64,000 nt of DNA from Nocardioides sp. YR527 (GTDB taxonomy: Bacteria > Actinomycetota > Actinomycetes > Propionibacteriales > Nocardioidaceae), in contig NZ_FNFN01000006.1 in NCBI RefSeq assembly GCF_900101045.1, forward strand, positions 186,001 through 250,000. The letters are read 5' to 3'. The notes under the pieces were generated by a model. The model was given only the letters and a program-made list of their open reading frames with translations. It did no database searches and was not told where the DNA came from. The translations under genes and the position numbers were made by a program. Of the stretch, positions 37,004 to 45,642 are shown in pieces (position 1 is the first letter of the stretch; each line of letters starts with the position of its first letter).

Positions 37004-37479
37004 CCGGAGTAAAGGACGGCCTTCGGCCGCCGGCTTCGCCGGCCGCTTCGCGGTCCTTGACACCGGACCATGTCGAGATAGATTTGGCTGGCTATCGGGG
37101 CGGCGGCCCGAGTGTGGCCGCGGAACACTCACCCACGACAGGTGACCGCTCCGCGCCTAGGCCAGACAAGGTGTCGCTGCGGGGAAGGAAAATTCCTTCC
37201 ACCCGCCAACCACTCTGGCCCGAGGCGTCTTCTGCGACGAACGAAAATTCGTTCCCCTACCGACCTCGTCTGCCGGCCCGGTTCCTGGGCGAAAAGAAAA
37301 TTCCTTCCATCGGTCGGCCCGGCCGCCCACGTTCCCAAGCCCCCTCCCAACCCAAGTCTCTGCACCAAACCCCTGCCGCCGACCCCGATATACAGCCAAG
37401 ATTCTCGACGGAGCCCAGTGTCCAGGATCGCCGCAGGCGACCGGCGAAGCCGGCGGCCGAAGGCCGTCCTTGACTCCGG
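37004..37479. repeat. 476-bp non-coding element bounded by 39-bp inverted repeats
   Basis: The left arm (37004-37042) and right arm (37441-37479) are inverted copies with one mismatch, and weaker similarity extends about 25 bp inward. Each arm is itself built of small dyads such as GGCCTTCGGCCGCCGGC. The interior (37043-37440) has no convincing gene, a different base composition from neighbours, and three AAAATT-centred dyads about 54 bp apart. The whole 725-bp gap (36863-37587) has no other feature I can support. It resembles a non-autonomous repeat cassette. Confidence 0.7.
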
Positions 37480-37587
37480 GATTCGGCGAGAACACCCTCC
37501 GAAAACGGGTCGGCGGCCACCAGTTGACGAGATCGCGCGCCACGCGACACCAGCTTGAGATCACACCCTGCCTGCTTGACTGCGACC

Positions 37588-38406
37588 GTGAACGAAACGG
37601 AGGGCCTGACGACGCCGACCAGCATGCTCTGGGAATCGACCGATCCAGATACTGCGCTGACGGAGCGGTTCGGTTTCGCCTCCGAGGCCGACGCGACGGA
37701 CTGGTTGAGCGGCGTACTGGCCGCGCAGTGGGGGCTGAAGGTGACAGCCTGCGAGCAGCTGGTGATCAGCGATGCCAACTGCCTTGCGTGGATCACTGTC
37801 GACGGCTGTCGGATGGTCGCCAAGTGGTCGATGCGGGAACGCGTGTTCGCGCGCTTGGCGGCGATCGCACGACTGACGGTGTGGCTGGGGGAGCGTGGGA
37901 TACCTGTGTCGATGCCGCAGGCGGCTCGGGACGGCAGGAGCCAGGTGGAGGTCGACGGGTTCTCGCTCGGGCTTCAGAGGGTGGTCGATGGCGAACTGTT
38001 GGACATCGCCGATCCCGTCCAGGTCAGGCGTGCGGGCGAGATGCTCGCGAGGATGCATGTTGCGATGGCCGACTATCCGGAGCAGATTCCCACCGACGAG
38101 CCACCAGCACCGGGCGCCCAGCTGGTCGGCAACGACTTCAGGTCGGCCAACATCCTCTGGGCACAGGGCAAGGTCGCGGCGGTCCTGGATCTGGAGGAGA
38201 CCACGTACCGCCGCCGGGTGGACGACGTCGCTCAGGCCGCCGTCCTGCTCGGGACGCGCTATCACGACTGGCGCCCGACACCGGCGGATGTGCGTGAGGC
38301 GTTCGTCGAGGCGTACGTCTCGGTTGTTCCGCTGGGGCCGGATGAGGCCGATGCGCTCGAGGAGAGCATCGAAACCCACCTCAGGAGCATCCTGTGGCCG
38401 GGGTGA
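37588..38406 (+). CDS. Aminoglycoside phosphotransferase-fold kinase-like protein
   Basis: This protein of about 272 residues resembles the APH/choline-kinase fold. The phosphotransfer segment is LVGNDFRSANILW, with the catalytic Asp in a GNDxxxxN context where most members have HGD or HxD. The metal-binding segment reads AVLDLEET. An N-lobe segment is seen near CRMVAKWSMRERVF. The target small molecule is unknown, and resistance should not be assumed. GTG 37588 and ATG 37624 are both possible starts, and neither has a clear ribosome site. It follows the 476-bp element and is convergent with PPK2. Confidence 0.72.
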   Translation: MNETEGLTTPTSMLWESTDPDTALTERFGFASEADATDWLSGVLAAQWGLKVTACEQLVISDANCLAWITVDGCRMVAKWSMRERVFARLAAIARLTVWLGERGIPVSMPQAARDGRSQVEVDGFSLGLQRVVDGELLDIADPVQVRRAGEMLARMHVAMADYPEQIPTDEPPAPGAQLVGNDFRSANILWAQGKVAAVLDLEETTYRRRVDDVAQAAVLLGTRYHDWRPTPADVREAFVEAYVSVVPLGPDEADALEESIETHLRSILWPG

Positions 38407-38410
38407 TCCG

Positions 38411-39301
38411 TCAGTCGCCGACGGCGTCGATGCCGCGCTGGACGATGAGGGGGTCGGGGGTGCCGACGACCTCGGGGTCCTTCTCGTCGTAGTCGTGGTG
38501 GGCGAGGAAGTAGCGCATCGCGTTGAGGCGGGCGCGCTTCTTGTCGTTGGAGCGGATCGTGGTCCAGGGTGCCCAGTCGGTGTCGGTGCGGCGGAACATC
38601 TCCTCCTTGGCGGCGGTGTAGGAGTCCCACTTGTCCAGCGACTGCACATCGATCGGGGAGAGCTTCCACTGCCGCACCGGGTCGATCTGGCGGATGATGA
38701 AGCGGGTCCGCTGCTCCGAGCGCCCCACCGAGAACCAGAACTTGGTGAGCGTGATGCCGGAGTCGACGAGCATCCGCTCGAAGAGCGGCACCTGGTGCAT
38801 GAACTGCTCGTACTGCTCGTCGGAGGCGAAGCCCATGACCCGCTCGACACCGGCGCGGTTGTACCAGGACCGGTCGAAGAGGACCATCTCCCCGGCGGTG
38901 GGCAGGTGCTGGACGTAGCGCTGGAAGAACCACTGCTGCGCCTCACGGTCCGACGGCTTGGACAGCGCGACCGTGCGGGCGTAGCGGGGGTTGAGGTGCT
39001 CCATGAACCGCTTGATCGTGCCGCCCTTCCCGGCCGCGTCGCGGCCCTCGAAGATCAGCACGTGCTTGCCGCCGACACGGTCGTTCCAGCGCTGGAACTT
39101 CAGCAGCTCGACCTGGAGGAGGTACTTCTGCTCGTCGTAGACCTCGCGGGCGATCCGCTCGGTGTAGGGATAGCTCTCGCGCCAGGTGTCGACGGCCTTG
39201 CCGGCCGGATCCAGGAGCACCGGGTCGTCATCGTGATCCTCGCCGATGGTGTGACCCTCGGTGATCAGGTTGTCGATGTATTCGCGGAATCCCTGGGACA
39301 T
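38411..39301 (-). CDS. ppk2: Polyphosphate kinase 2
   Basis: This 296-residue PPK2 (P-loop, polyphosphate-driven nucleotide kinase) has Walker A FEGRDAAGKGGTIKR, the lid EHLNPRYARTVALSKPSDRE and Walker B VLFDRSWYNRAGVERVMGF. Such enzymes phosphorylate NDP or NMP from polyphosphate, and the direction is unclear from sequence. ATG 39301 is favoured over GTG 39307 because TAAGGT (reverse strand, 39309-39314) would then lie seven bases upstream as a leaderless -10 box. It diverges from the cysteine desulfurase gene. Confidence 0.93.
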   Translation of the reverse strand: MSQGFREYIDNLITEGHTIGEDHDDDPVLLDPAGKAVDTWRESYPYTERIAREVYDEQKYLLQVELLKFQRWNDRVGGKHVLIFEGRDAAGKGGTIKRFMEHLNPRYARTVALSKPSDREAQQWFFQRYVQHLPTAGEMVLFDRSWYNRAGVERVMGFASDEQYEQFMHQVPLFERMLVDSGITLTKFWFSVGRSEQRTRFIIRQIDPVRQWKLSPIDVQSLDKWDSYTAAKEEMFRRTDTDWAPWTTIRSNDKKRARLNAMRYFLAHHDYDEKDPEVVGTPDPLIVQRGIDAVGD

Positions 39302-39382
39302 GTTCACGACCTTAGGCAGAGGAGATGAACTGGCGGCGACGTTTCAGCAAGCATCGCCATGGGGCCGTAACCTTGGTAGACG

Positions 39383-40576
39383 ATGAATGCCCGGACCGTC
39401 TACCTGGACCACGCCGCCACGACGCCCATGGCCTCGACGGCGATCGAGGCGATGACCGCGGAGCTGGCGCTGGTCGGCAACGCGAGCTCGCTGCACGCAT
39501 CGGGTCGCCGTGCCCGCCGGGTGCTGGAGGAGTCCCGAGAACGGATCGCGGCGGCGCTCGGGTCCCGGCCGGGTGAGGTCGTCTTCACCTCCGGTGGCAC
39601 CGAGGCCGACAACCTCGCCCTCAAGGGTGCCTACTGGGCGCGCCGCGGGCAGGACCCGGCGCGCACCCGGATCCTGGCCTCCACCGTCGAGCACCACGCC
39701 GTGCTCGACCCGCTGCACTGGCTGGAGTCGACCGAGGGCGCCCACGTCGAGCTGATCCCGTGCGACGAGACCGGCCTCGTCGACCTCGCTGCGATGAAGG
39801 ACGCCATCGAGCGCGACCCGGGCTCGGTCGCGGTCATCTCGGTGATGTGGGCCAACAACGAGGTCGGCACGCTGCAGCCGATCCCTGACATCGCCGAGCT
39901 GGCCGCCGCGCACGGCATCCCGGTCCACACCGACGCCGTCCAGGCGGTCGGCGCGGTGCCGGTCGACTTCGCCACCAGCGGCGTCGACGCGCTCTCCCTG
40001 ACCGGCCACAAGCTCGGCGGCCCGGTGGGCGCCGGGGCGCTCGTCGTGCGCCGCGAGCTCGAGCTGACCGCGCTCGTCCACGGCGGTGGCCAGGAGCGAG
40101 ACGTACGCAGCGGCACCCATGCGACCGCGGCCATCGTCGGCTTCGCGGCAGCCGTCGAGCTCGCGGTCAAGGAGCAGGAGGCGTACGCGACCAGGGTCGG
40201 TGCCCTGCGCGACCAGCTGGTCGCGCAGGTGCTGGCGGTCGTGCCCGACTCCCACCTCAACGGCCCACCGCTGGAACCGCTGGGTCGCCACCGGCTCCCC
40301 AACAACGCCCAGATCGCCTTCCCCGGGTGCGAGGGCGACTCGCTGCTGATGCTGCTCGACGCCGCCGGGGTCGAGTGCTCGACCGGTGCGGCCTGCTCGG
40401 CCGGCGTACCTCAGGCCTCTCATGTCCTCCTCGCCATGGGGCAGAGCGACGAGCAGGCGCGCTCCTCGCTGCGCTTCTCGCTCGGCCACACCACGACCAC
40501 CGAGGACGTGGACCGGCTGGTCGCGGCGATCGGACCGGCAGTCGAGCGCGGCCGCGCGGCGGGGTTGCAGCGATGA
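39383..40576 (+). CDS. Cysteine desulfurase (NifS/IscS type)
   Basis: The 397-residue PLP enzyme removes sulfur from Cys as a persulfide. It shows the NifS start VYLDHAATTPMASTA, VFTSGGTEADNLALKGA, the PLP-Lys motif SLTGHKLGGPVGAG and the catalytic Cys loop CSTGAACSAG. Its stop overlaps the mnmA start (ATGA), so sulfur is probably passed directly to MnmA for tRNA thiolation, and perhaps to Fe-S assembly. The pair corresponds to the conserved actinobacterial order leading to ligA and gatCAB. Confidence 0.95.
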   Translation: MNARTVYLDHAATTPMASTAIEAMTAELALVGNASSLHASGRRARRVLEESRERIAAALGSRPGEVVFTSGGTEADNLALKGAYWARRGQDPARTRILASTVEHHAVLDPLHWLESTEGAHVELIPCDETGLVDLAAMKDAIERDPGSVAVISVMWANNEVGTLQPIPDIAELAAAHGIPVHTDAVQAVGAVPVDFATSGVDALSLTGHKLGGPVGAGALVVRRELELTALVHGGGQERDVRSGTHATAAIVGFAAAVELAVKEQEAYATRVGALRDQLVAQVLAVVPDSHLNGPPLEPLGRHRLPNNAQIAFPGCEGDSLLMLLDAAGVECSTGAACSAGVPQASHVLLAMGQSDEQARSSLRFSLGHTTTTEDVDRLVAAIGPAVERGRAAGLQR

Positions 40577-41685
40577 GGATCGTCGCCGCCATGTCGGGAG
40601 GGGTGGACTCCGCCGTCGCCGCCGCACGAGCGAAGGAAGCCGGTCACGACGTCACCGGCGTCCACCTGGCGCTCTCGCGCAACCCGGCGTCCTACCGTTC
40701 GGGCGCACGCGGGTGCTGCACGATCGAGGACTCCAACGACGCCCGCCGGGCCGCCGACGTGATCGGGATCCCGTTCTACGTCTGGGACCTCTCCGACCGC
40801 TTCCACGAGGACGTGGTCGAGGACTTCATGTCGGAGTACGCCGAGGGGCGCACGCCCAACCCGTGCCTGCGCTGCAACGAGAAGATCAAGTTCGCCGCTG
40901 TGCTGGACCGGGCGCTCGCGCTCGGCTTCGACGCCGTCGCGACCGGCCACTACGCGACGCTTCGCAGCGGCGCCGACGGGCTCGTCGAGCTGCACCGAGC
41001 CGTCGACGCCGGCAAGGACCAGTCCTACGTGCTCGGGGTGCTCGACCAGGCCCAGCTCGAGCACTCGCTGTTCCCGCTCGGCGACACCCCCAAGCCGCTG
41101 GTGCGTGAGGAGGCCGCTCGCCGTGGCCTGCTCGTCGCCGACAAGCCCGACTCCCACGACATCTGCTTCGTCGCCGACGGCGACAACGCCGGCTGGCTGC
41201 GCGAGAAGCTGGGCGAGCGGGCACCGAACGGGTCCGGGCCCATCGTCGACGAGACGGGTGAGGTCCTGGGCGAGCACCAGGGGACGTACGCCTACACCAT
41301 TGGGCAGCGCAAGGGCCTCCGCCTCGGCAAGCCGGCGCCGGACGGGAAGCCGAGGTTCGTGCTCGACATCGAGCCGGTCTCCGGCACCGTCACCGTCGGA
41401 CCCCGGGAGCACCTGGCCGTCGACGGGCTCTCCGGGATCCGGCCGCGGTGGGCAGGGCGCGCGCCCGAGGGCGTCCTCGAGGGCACCGTCCAGCTGCGAG
41501 CACACGGCGACGAGCACCGGGCCCGGGTGACCGTGGTCCCCGAAGGAGCCGAGATCGAACTGCTCGACCCCGCCTACGGCATCGCGCCGGGCCAGGCCGC
41601 GGTCATCTACGAGGGCACCCGCGTCGTCGGCTCGGTCACCATCTCCACGACCCGCCGGGTGGCTCTCGCCCAGGAAATTCGATGA
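40573..41685 (+). CDS. mnmA: tRNA-specific 2-thiouridylase MnmA
   Basis: MnmA thiolates U34 of Lys, Glu and Gln tRNAs. The 370-residue protein has the PP-loop AMSGGVDSAVAA, the first catalytic Cys in PNPCLRCNEKIKF and the second in SHDICFVADGDN, and a C-terminal beta-barrel. Gene coupling to the desulfurase indicates the sulfur source. The stop overlaps the next start by four bases. Confidence 0.96.
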   Translation: MRIVAAMSGGVDSAVAAARAKEAGHDVTGVHLALSRNPASYRSGARGCCTIEDSNDARRAADVIGIPFYVWDLSDRFHEDVVEDFMSEYAEGRTPNPCLRCNEKIKFAAVLDRALALGFDAVATGHYATLRSGADGLVELHRAVDAGKDQSYVLGVLDQAQLEHSLFPLGDTPKPLVREEAARRGLLVADKPDSHDICFVADGDNAGWLREKLGERAPNGSGPIVDETGEVLGEHQGTYAYTIGQRKGLRLGKPAPDGKPRFVLDIEPVSGTVTVGPREHLAVDGLSGIRPRWAGRAPEGVLEGTVQLRAHGDEHRARVTVVPEGAEIELLDPAYGIAPGQAAVIYEGTRVVGSVTISTTRRVALAQEIR

Positions 41686-42683
41686 CAGCGGCCACCGGGG
41701 TCGGGTCGCTGCCTGGTGAGGACTACGCAGAGGCCTGCCGCGTCGTGCTCGGTGAGCTCACCGACCTGCCGCACCTGCCCGAGCTGCCCGCGCGTGGCGC
41801 GATCGCGAACATGACCGGCCGGGCGCTGGCGGTGCTCGAGGGACTCGACGCCGACCTGCAGCCCGCAGGCTGGCGCCTGACCGGCACCTCCGGTTCCGCC
41901 GGAATCGACCACCGGCGCGCCCGCAGCCTGCTCGCCCAGGACCTCGACACCGTCGAGGAGCTGGTCCAGGACTCTCCGCTCGCCTCCGGCGGCGGTGCGT
42001 TCAAGATCCAGGTCACCGGACCGTGGACCCTCGCCGCCACCGTCGAGCGGCCGCGCGGTGACAAGCTGCTCGCCGACCACGGCGCGCGGCGTGACCTGGC
42101 GCAGGCGCTGGCCGACGGCGTACGCACCCACATCCGTGACGTACGCCGCCGCCTCCCGGGCGCGGACACCCTGGTCGTCCAGGTCGACGAGCCGGCGCTG
42201 AGTGCCGTGCTCAACGCCCAGGTACCGACCGCCTCGGGGTTCGGCAAGCACCGCAGCATCGATCTCCCCGAGGCCTCCCAGGCGCTGGAGTGGGTGCTCG
42301 GCGCGATCGCGGAGGAGGGCGCGACCCCGTGGGTGCACTCGTGCGCGCCCGGGACGCCGCTGGGCCTGCTCCGCAAGTCCGGCGCGACGGGGATCAGCGT
42401 CGACCTGACCCAGCTCACCGCGGCCGACCAGGACGAGCTGGCCACCGCCCTGGAGGCCGGGGACACGGTCGCTCTCGGTGTGGTCCCCGCGGTCGCGCCG
42501 GCAGGCACCGCGCCCACCGACAAGTCGGTCACCGAGACCGTGGAGCGCTGGCTCGACATGCTCGGGCTGGATGCCGCCTACGACATCGTGCTGACGCCCG
42601 CGTGCGGCCTCGCCGGTGCCGATGGGCGATGGGCTCGCACCGTCCTGCGCATCCTCACCGAAAGCGCGCGCCACCTGGCGTAG
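41682..42683 (+). CDS. Methionine synthase (MetE C-terminal)-like protein
   Basis: The 333-residue protein resembles the UROD/MetE-like C-terminal barrel: TGVGSLPGEDYAEACRVVLGELTDLPHLPELPARG, FKIQVTGPWTLAATVERP and VVQVDEPALSAVL. Metal ligands of true MetE would be His, Cys and Cys; here WVHSCAP and VLTPACGLAGA offer His, Cys and Cys. It is about half the size of full MetE, like Mtb Rv3015c in the same neighbourhood, so activity as a methionine synthase is unproven. It is coupled to mnmA by ATGA overlap. Confidence 0.8.
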   Translation: MTAATGVGSLPGEDYAEACRVVLGELTDLPHLPELPARGAIANMTGRALAVLEGLDADLQPAGWRLTGTSGSAGIDHRRARSLLAQDLDTVEELVQDSPLASGGGAFKIQVTGPWTLAATVERPRGDKLLADHGARRDLAQALADGVRTHIRDVRRRLPGADTLVVQVDEPALSAVLNAQVPTASGFGKHRSIDLPEASQALEWVLGAIAEEGATPWVHSCAPGTPLGLLRKSGATGISVDLTQLTAADQDELATALEAGDTVALGVVPAVAPAGTAPTDKSVTETVERWLDMLGLDAAYDIVLTPACGLAGADGRWARTVLRILTESARHLA

Positions 42684-42692
42684 ATTCCCCTC

Positions 42693-43805
42693 ATGCGACG
42701 ACGGGGGATGGCTCTGCTGGCTGCGACCGCTCTGTGTGCCGGGCTGGTCGCCGGCTGCGGCAGCAGTTCGACCGAGGCGGACGACAGCGCCAGCGAGGAA
42801 CCTACGGTCGCGCCGTCGGTGAGCATCGACCCGGCCGACCTGAAGCCCGGCAACCAGCCCGCGACCCCCGAGGCGATCGCTGCGATCACGCTCCAGCGTG
42901 TGCCGGTCGAACCGGAGACGTTCGAGGGTGGCGACCTCTACTTCGAGCGGGACGAGGTCGGCACCGTCCTCCTGTGGGGAGCCGATCACTCGCTGGAGGT
43001 GAAGGCCGGTCCGGTCGACGACGACCTCCTCTCGACCTGGTGCCGCGACGGGATGTCGGGCTGTGTCGAGGTGAAGGCCGCGACCGGCACGGCCACCGTC
43101 GCCTGGGACCTCGCCACCGACGACGGCACCCCCGGTCAGCTGATGGTCTCCTACGCCTCCGGAGGGGAGGAGCGCCGGGCCGCCTACGTCGGCGAGAAGA
43201 TCACCGGCGACCCCCGCAAGCTGGACCTCGAGGTCAGCGTCGACGATCTGGTCGCACTGGTCACCGACCCGCGTCTCGGCACGAAGACGACCACGAAGCT
43301 GACGAAGGCACAGGTCAGCGGCTTTCCCACGGCCGGCGCCAACGGCACCGACGAGGTCGCGCTGACCGCCGGGGCGATCGCGGCGGGACTGCTCGAGACC
43401 AAGGCGTACGCCGACATCGACTCCTTCGAGAAGGCCGACGTCTCGGCCTACGGCAAGGGTGCCTTCGGTGTCGTCGGTACCACCCCCGGCGGCGGCACCG
43501 TCACCGCGGTCCACGCCCCGAACCTGCCCGCCGAGAAGCGGAAGTGTCCCTCGACGCTCACCTGCTCCAAGGGTGACACCGACGGCTACGACGGCTGGAC
43601 CGACGGGTTGGCCGAGACCGTCCGCTGCCATCCGGCGGAGGGGGACGCCCGTGCCTTCTGCGCGGTCGTACGCCAGCAGGCGCCCGCTCCGTTCCCCGGG
43701 GACGACCTCGACCCGGTCCTCGCCGGACTCGAGACGGCCCTGGAGACGCTGTGGCCGACCGTTGCGGCCGAGACCGCCGCTCGGGGTGAGTCGCTGGTCG
43801 GCTGA
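42693..43805 (+). CDS. Lipoprotein of unknown function
   Basis: The 370-residue product has a lipobox LVAGC, mature Cys22, then a Ser/Glu/Asp-rich linker. The rest has paired Cys (WCRDGMSGCVEV and CPSTLTCSKGD), hinting at disulfides outside the membrane. I do not recognise a family. TAGATT (42681-42686, including the stop of the previous gene) lies six bases before ATG and suggests a leaderless transcript of its own. It is convergent with the exported protein at 43812 with a 6-bp gap. Confidence 0.75.
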   Translation: MRRRGMALLAATALCAGLVAGCGSSSTEADDSASEEPTVAPSVSIDPADLKPGNQPATPEAIAAITLQRVPVEPETFEGGDLYFERDEVGTVLLWGADHSLEVKAGPVDDDLLSTWCRDGMSGCVEVKAATGTATVAWDLATDDGTPGQLMVSYASGGEERRAAYVGEKITGDPRKLDLEVSVDDLVALVTDPRLGTKTTTKLTKAQVSGFPTAGANGTDEVALTAGAIAAGLLETKAYADIDSFEKADVSAYGKGAFGVVGTTPGGGTVTAVHAPNLPAEKRKCPSTLTCSKGDTDGYDGWTDGLAETVRCHPAEGDARAFCAVVRQQAPAPFPGDDLDPVLAGLETALETLWPTVAAETAARGESLVG

Positions 43806-43811
43806 GCGCCC

Positions 43812-45425
43812 TCAGCGTCCTGCGACCCGCTGGCCCTCGTAGGCCTGGGATCGCTGGCTCGGCGGGGCGAACGACTCCGGCGGTCGCGGCTGACGATGGC
43901 TCGGCTGGGGGACCGGCTGGGGGACCGGCTGCTGCGGCAGCTGCTGCTGACGAGCCGCGTGCTGGGGAGCCGCGTGCTGGGGAGCCGCGTGCTGCGGTGC
44001 TGCGTGCTGCGGTGCTGCGTGCTGCGGTGCTGCGTGTTGCGGGGCCGCATGCTGGGAGGCTGCTGCGTGCTGAGGAGCCGGCTGGCGGCGGTTCGGCTGA
44101 CGCTGGATCGACGGCTGCGCGTCCGGCAGACGGCGCGGAAGCTCGGTCTCGTGACGAGGCGGCTGGGGCTGATGCTGCGCGGGATACTGGGGCTGCCGCT
44201 GCGGCTGGCGCGGATGGGCCGGGTAGGGCCCCGACGCCTGCCGGGGGTCGGACGGATAGCGCGGAGGCGCCTGCGCGTAGCTCGGCTCGTCCCACTCCGG
44301 GTCGCGCCTGCGGCGTCCGGAGAGCATGGCGACCGCAGCGCCCACGAGAGCGAGGACGATCATCGAGGCGACGATGATCCAGGTCAGCGCGCCGACGCCG
44401 TCCTCCTCGGCGGAGGCCGCCTTCTTCACGGCTCCCGCCGCCGGGGCGCAACCGCTCTGGACGCACTCGCCGTCGCTCGGGGTGCCGGTCACGACGAACG
44501 AGATCCCGCGGTTCACCGAGCCCTGGAAGGTGATGGTGTGCTTGCCGAGGCCGATGTCCTTGGGAAGCCGGCCGGACCACTTCGCGACGCCGTGACCGTT
44601 GGCCTTGACGCTGGTCGAGAGGACCAGCGGGGTCGAGTAGACGACGACTCGGATGCCGGTCTCGTTGGGCTTGAACCCGGACGCCTCGGCGTGGATGACG
44701 TCCTCGGCGTCCACGGAACCGTCGTCGACCCCGGTGAGGGTCACGCCCTTGGCGGTCGGCGGCTCCTCGGGCGCGACCCACGGCTTCTTGGACGCCTTGG
44801 CCTTCGGCTTGTCGCCGGAGCCGGCACCGGCACCATCGCCGGACTCGCCACCGGCGGGGCGGCCCGAGGTCGTACCGCCGCCGGCTCCCGAGCCGGAGCC
44901 CGAACCCGAGCCCGAGCCGGATCCGTCGGAGGATCCGGTGTCGTCCGAGGGCTCGTCCGGGGTCGGCGAGCTGCTGGGCTGGGCGAGTGCCTCGAAGTCG
45001 AAGGGGATCTTCGCCTGCCTCGACTCGGAGGAGTCGTAGATGTCGCGGCCGCCACCACGCATGGTCATGATCTGGTAGCTGGTGTCCGGGTCGAGCTGGG
45101 CGACCTGGGCGGCGTCGAGGGTGAACCGGTAGGTCCAGTCCTCGGGGTCGTCCGGGTTGATGACGACCGACTTGATGAATGTGTTCCTGGTGCCGGAGCC
45201 GAGGTAGCCGGAGGGGTTGAGCGCGATCTCGATGCCGGGTGTCTTGCCGTTGTAGTCGGTGCCGTGGACATCGATCACCACGCCGTCCTTCGACTGCGAC
45301 ACGAGCGAGATCTCGAGGGCAGCGTTGGAGAAGACGCTCCCCAGTCCGAGCGCGTACGTAGCGCCGACCGGAGCCATCACGATTGCGAGCGCGACCGACA
45401 GCGTCACCACGATCCGAGAGAACAC
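43812..45425 (-). CDS. Single-pass exported protein with QHAAP-repeat cytoplasmic tail
   Basis: This 537-residue protein has a signal peptide (IVVTLSVALAIVMAPVGATYA), an outside beta-rich domain (about 30-150), a Ser/Gly linker (about 165-200), a second beta domain (TLTGVDDGSVDAEDVIHAEASGFKPNE), one membrane helix (LTWIIVASMIVLALVGAAVAML) and a Gln/Pro/His-rich tail. The tail carries eight tandem 5-residue QHAA units (residues 452-491). The layout resembles actinobacterial adhesin-like or cell-division accessory membrane proteins; the role is unknown. GTG 45425 has GAGG upstream. It diverges from ligA. Confidence 0.72.
   Translation of the reverse strand: MFSRIVVTLSVALAIVMAPVGATYALGLGSVFSNAALEISLVSQSKDGVVIDVHGTDYNGKTPGIEIALNPSGYLGSGTRNTFIKSVVINPDDPEDWTYRFTLDAAQVAQLDPDTSYQIMTMRGGGRDIYDSSESRQAKIPFDFEALAQPSSSPTPDEPSDDTGSSDGSGSGSGSGSGSGAGGGTTSGRPAGGESGDGAGAGSGDKPKAKASKKPWVAPEEPPTAKGVTLTGVDDGSVDAEDVIHAEASGFKPNETGIRVVVYSTPLVLSTSVKANGHGVAKWSGRLPKDIGLGKHTITFQGSVNRGISFVVTGTPSDGECVQSGCAPAAGAVKKAASAEEDGVGALTWIIVASMIVLALVGAAVAMLSGRRRRDPEWDEPSYAQAPPRYPSDPRQASGPYPAHPRQPQRQPQYPAQHQPQPPRHETELPRRLPDAQPSIQRQPNRRQPAPQHAAASQHAAPQHAAPQHAAPQHAAPQHAAPQHAAPQHAARQQQLPQQPVPQPVPQPSHRQPRPPESFAPPSQRSQAYEGQRVAGR
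43953..44072. repeat. Eight tandem 15-bp repeats encoding QHAA units
   Basis: On the coding strand, eight units of 15 bp spell QHAA plus one residue (mostly Pro). Neighbouring units in 43996-44040 are near identical at DNA level, typical of slippage-prone minisatellites, so copy number may vary between strains. Confidence 0.85.
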
Positions 45426-45642
45426 GCAGACCTCACAAGGCGGTCAATGGGGGACTGGTGTCGGCCCGCCTTGCCCGACTCGGGAGGAAGGTAGCCCTCT
45501 TTACCTCCCGTCGTGACCCGCGTCACCCAGGTGTTGATCGGTTGCATCGATATTGAGGGGGTTGAGTGTCGTTCGGGTCGAGGAAACGCCGAAAACGCCC
45601 GGGTGGGTATGGCGTCGAGAAATGTCGGCGGGACCAGGCAAG

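Noticed and set aside
36863..37132. N-terminal extension of the RimJ/L-like gene
   Set aside because: The added residues come from inverted-repeat DNA, and the acetyltransferase similarity starts at ATG 36862.
37183..37310. CRISPR array based on repeated AAAATT segments
   Set aside because: Only three imperfect repeats of about 18 bp, without uniform repeat length and with no cas genes nearby.
37112..37558. Possible small protein inside the 476-bp cassette
   Set aside because: No ribosome site, no consistent third-position bias and no recognisable domain in any frame.
37588..38406. Aminoglycoside resistance gene
   Set aside because: The kinase fold is visible, but the HxD catalytic His is replaced and no substrate signature is present, so a resistance call would be unsupported.
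43896..45494. Long plus-strand frame opposite the exported QHAA-repeat protein
   Set aside because: The minus strand shows a signal peptide, transmembrane helix and linker in order; the plus frame is compositional shadow.
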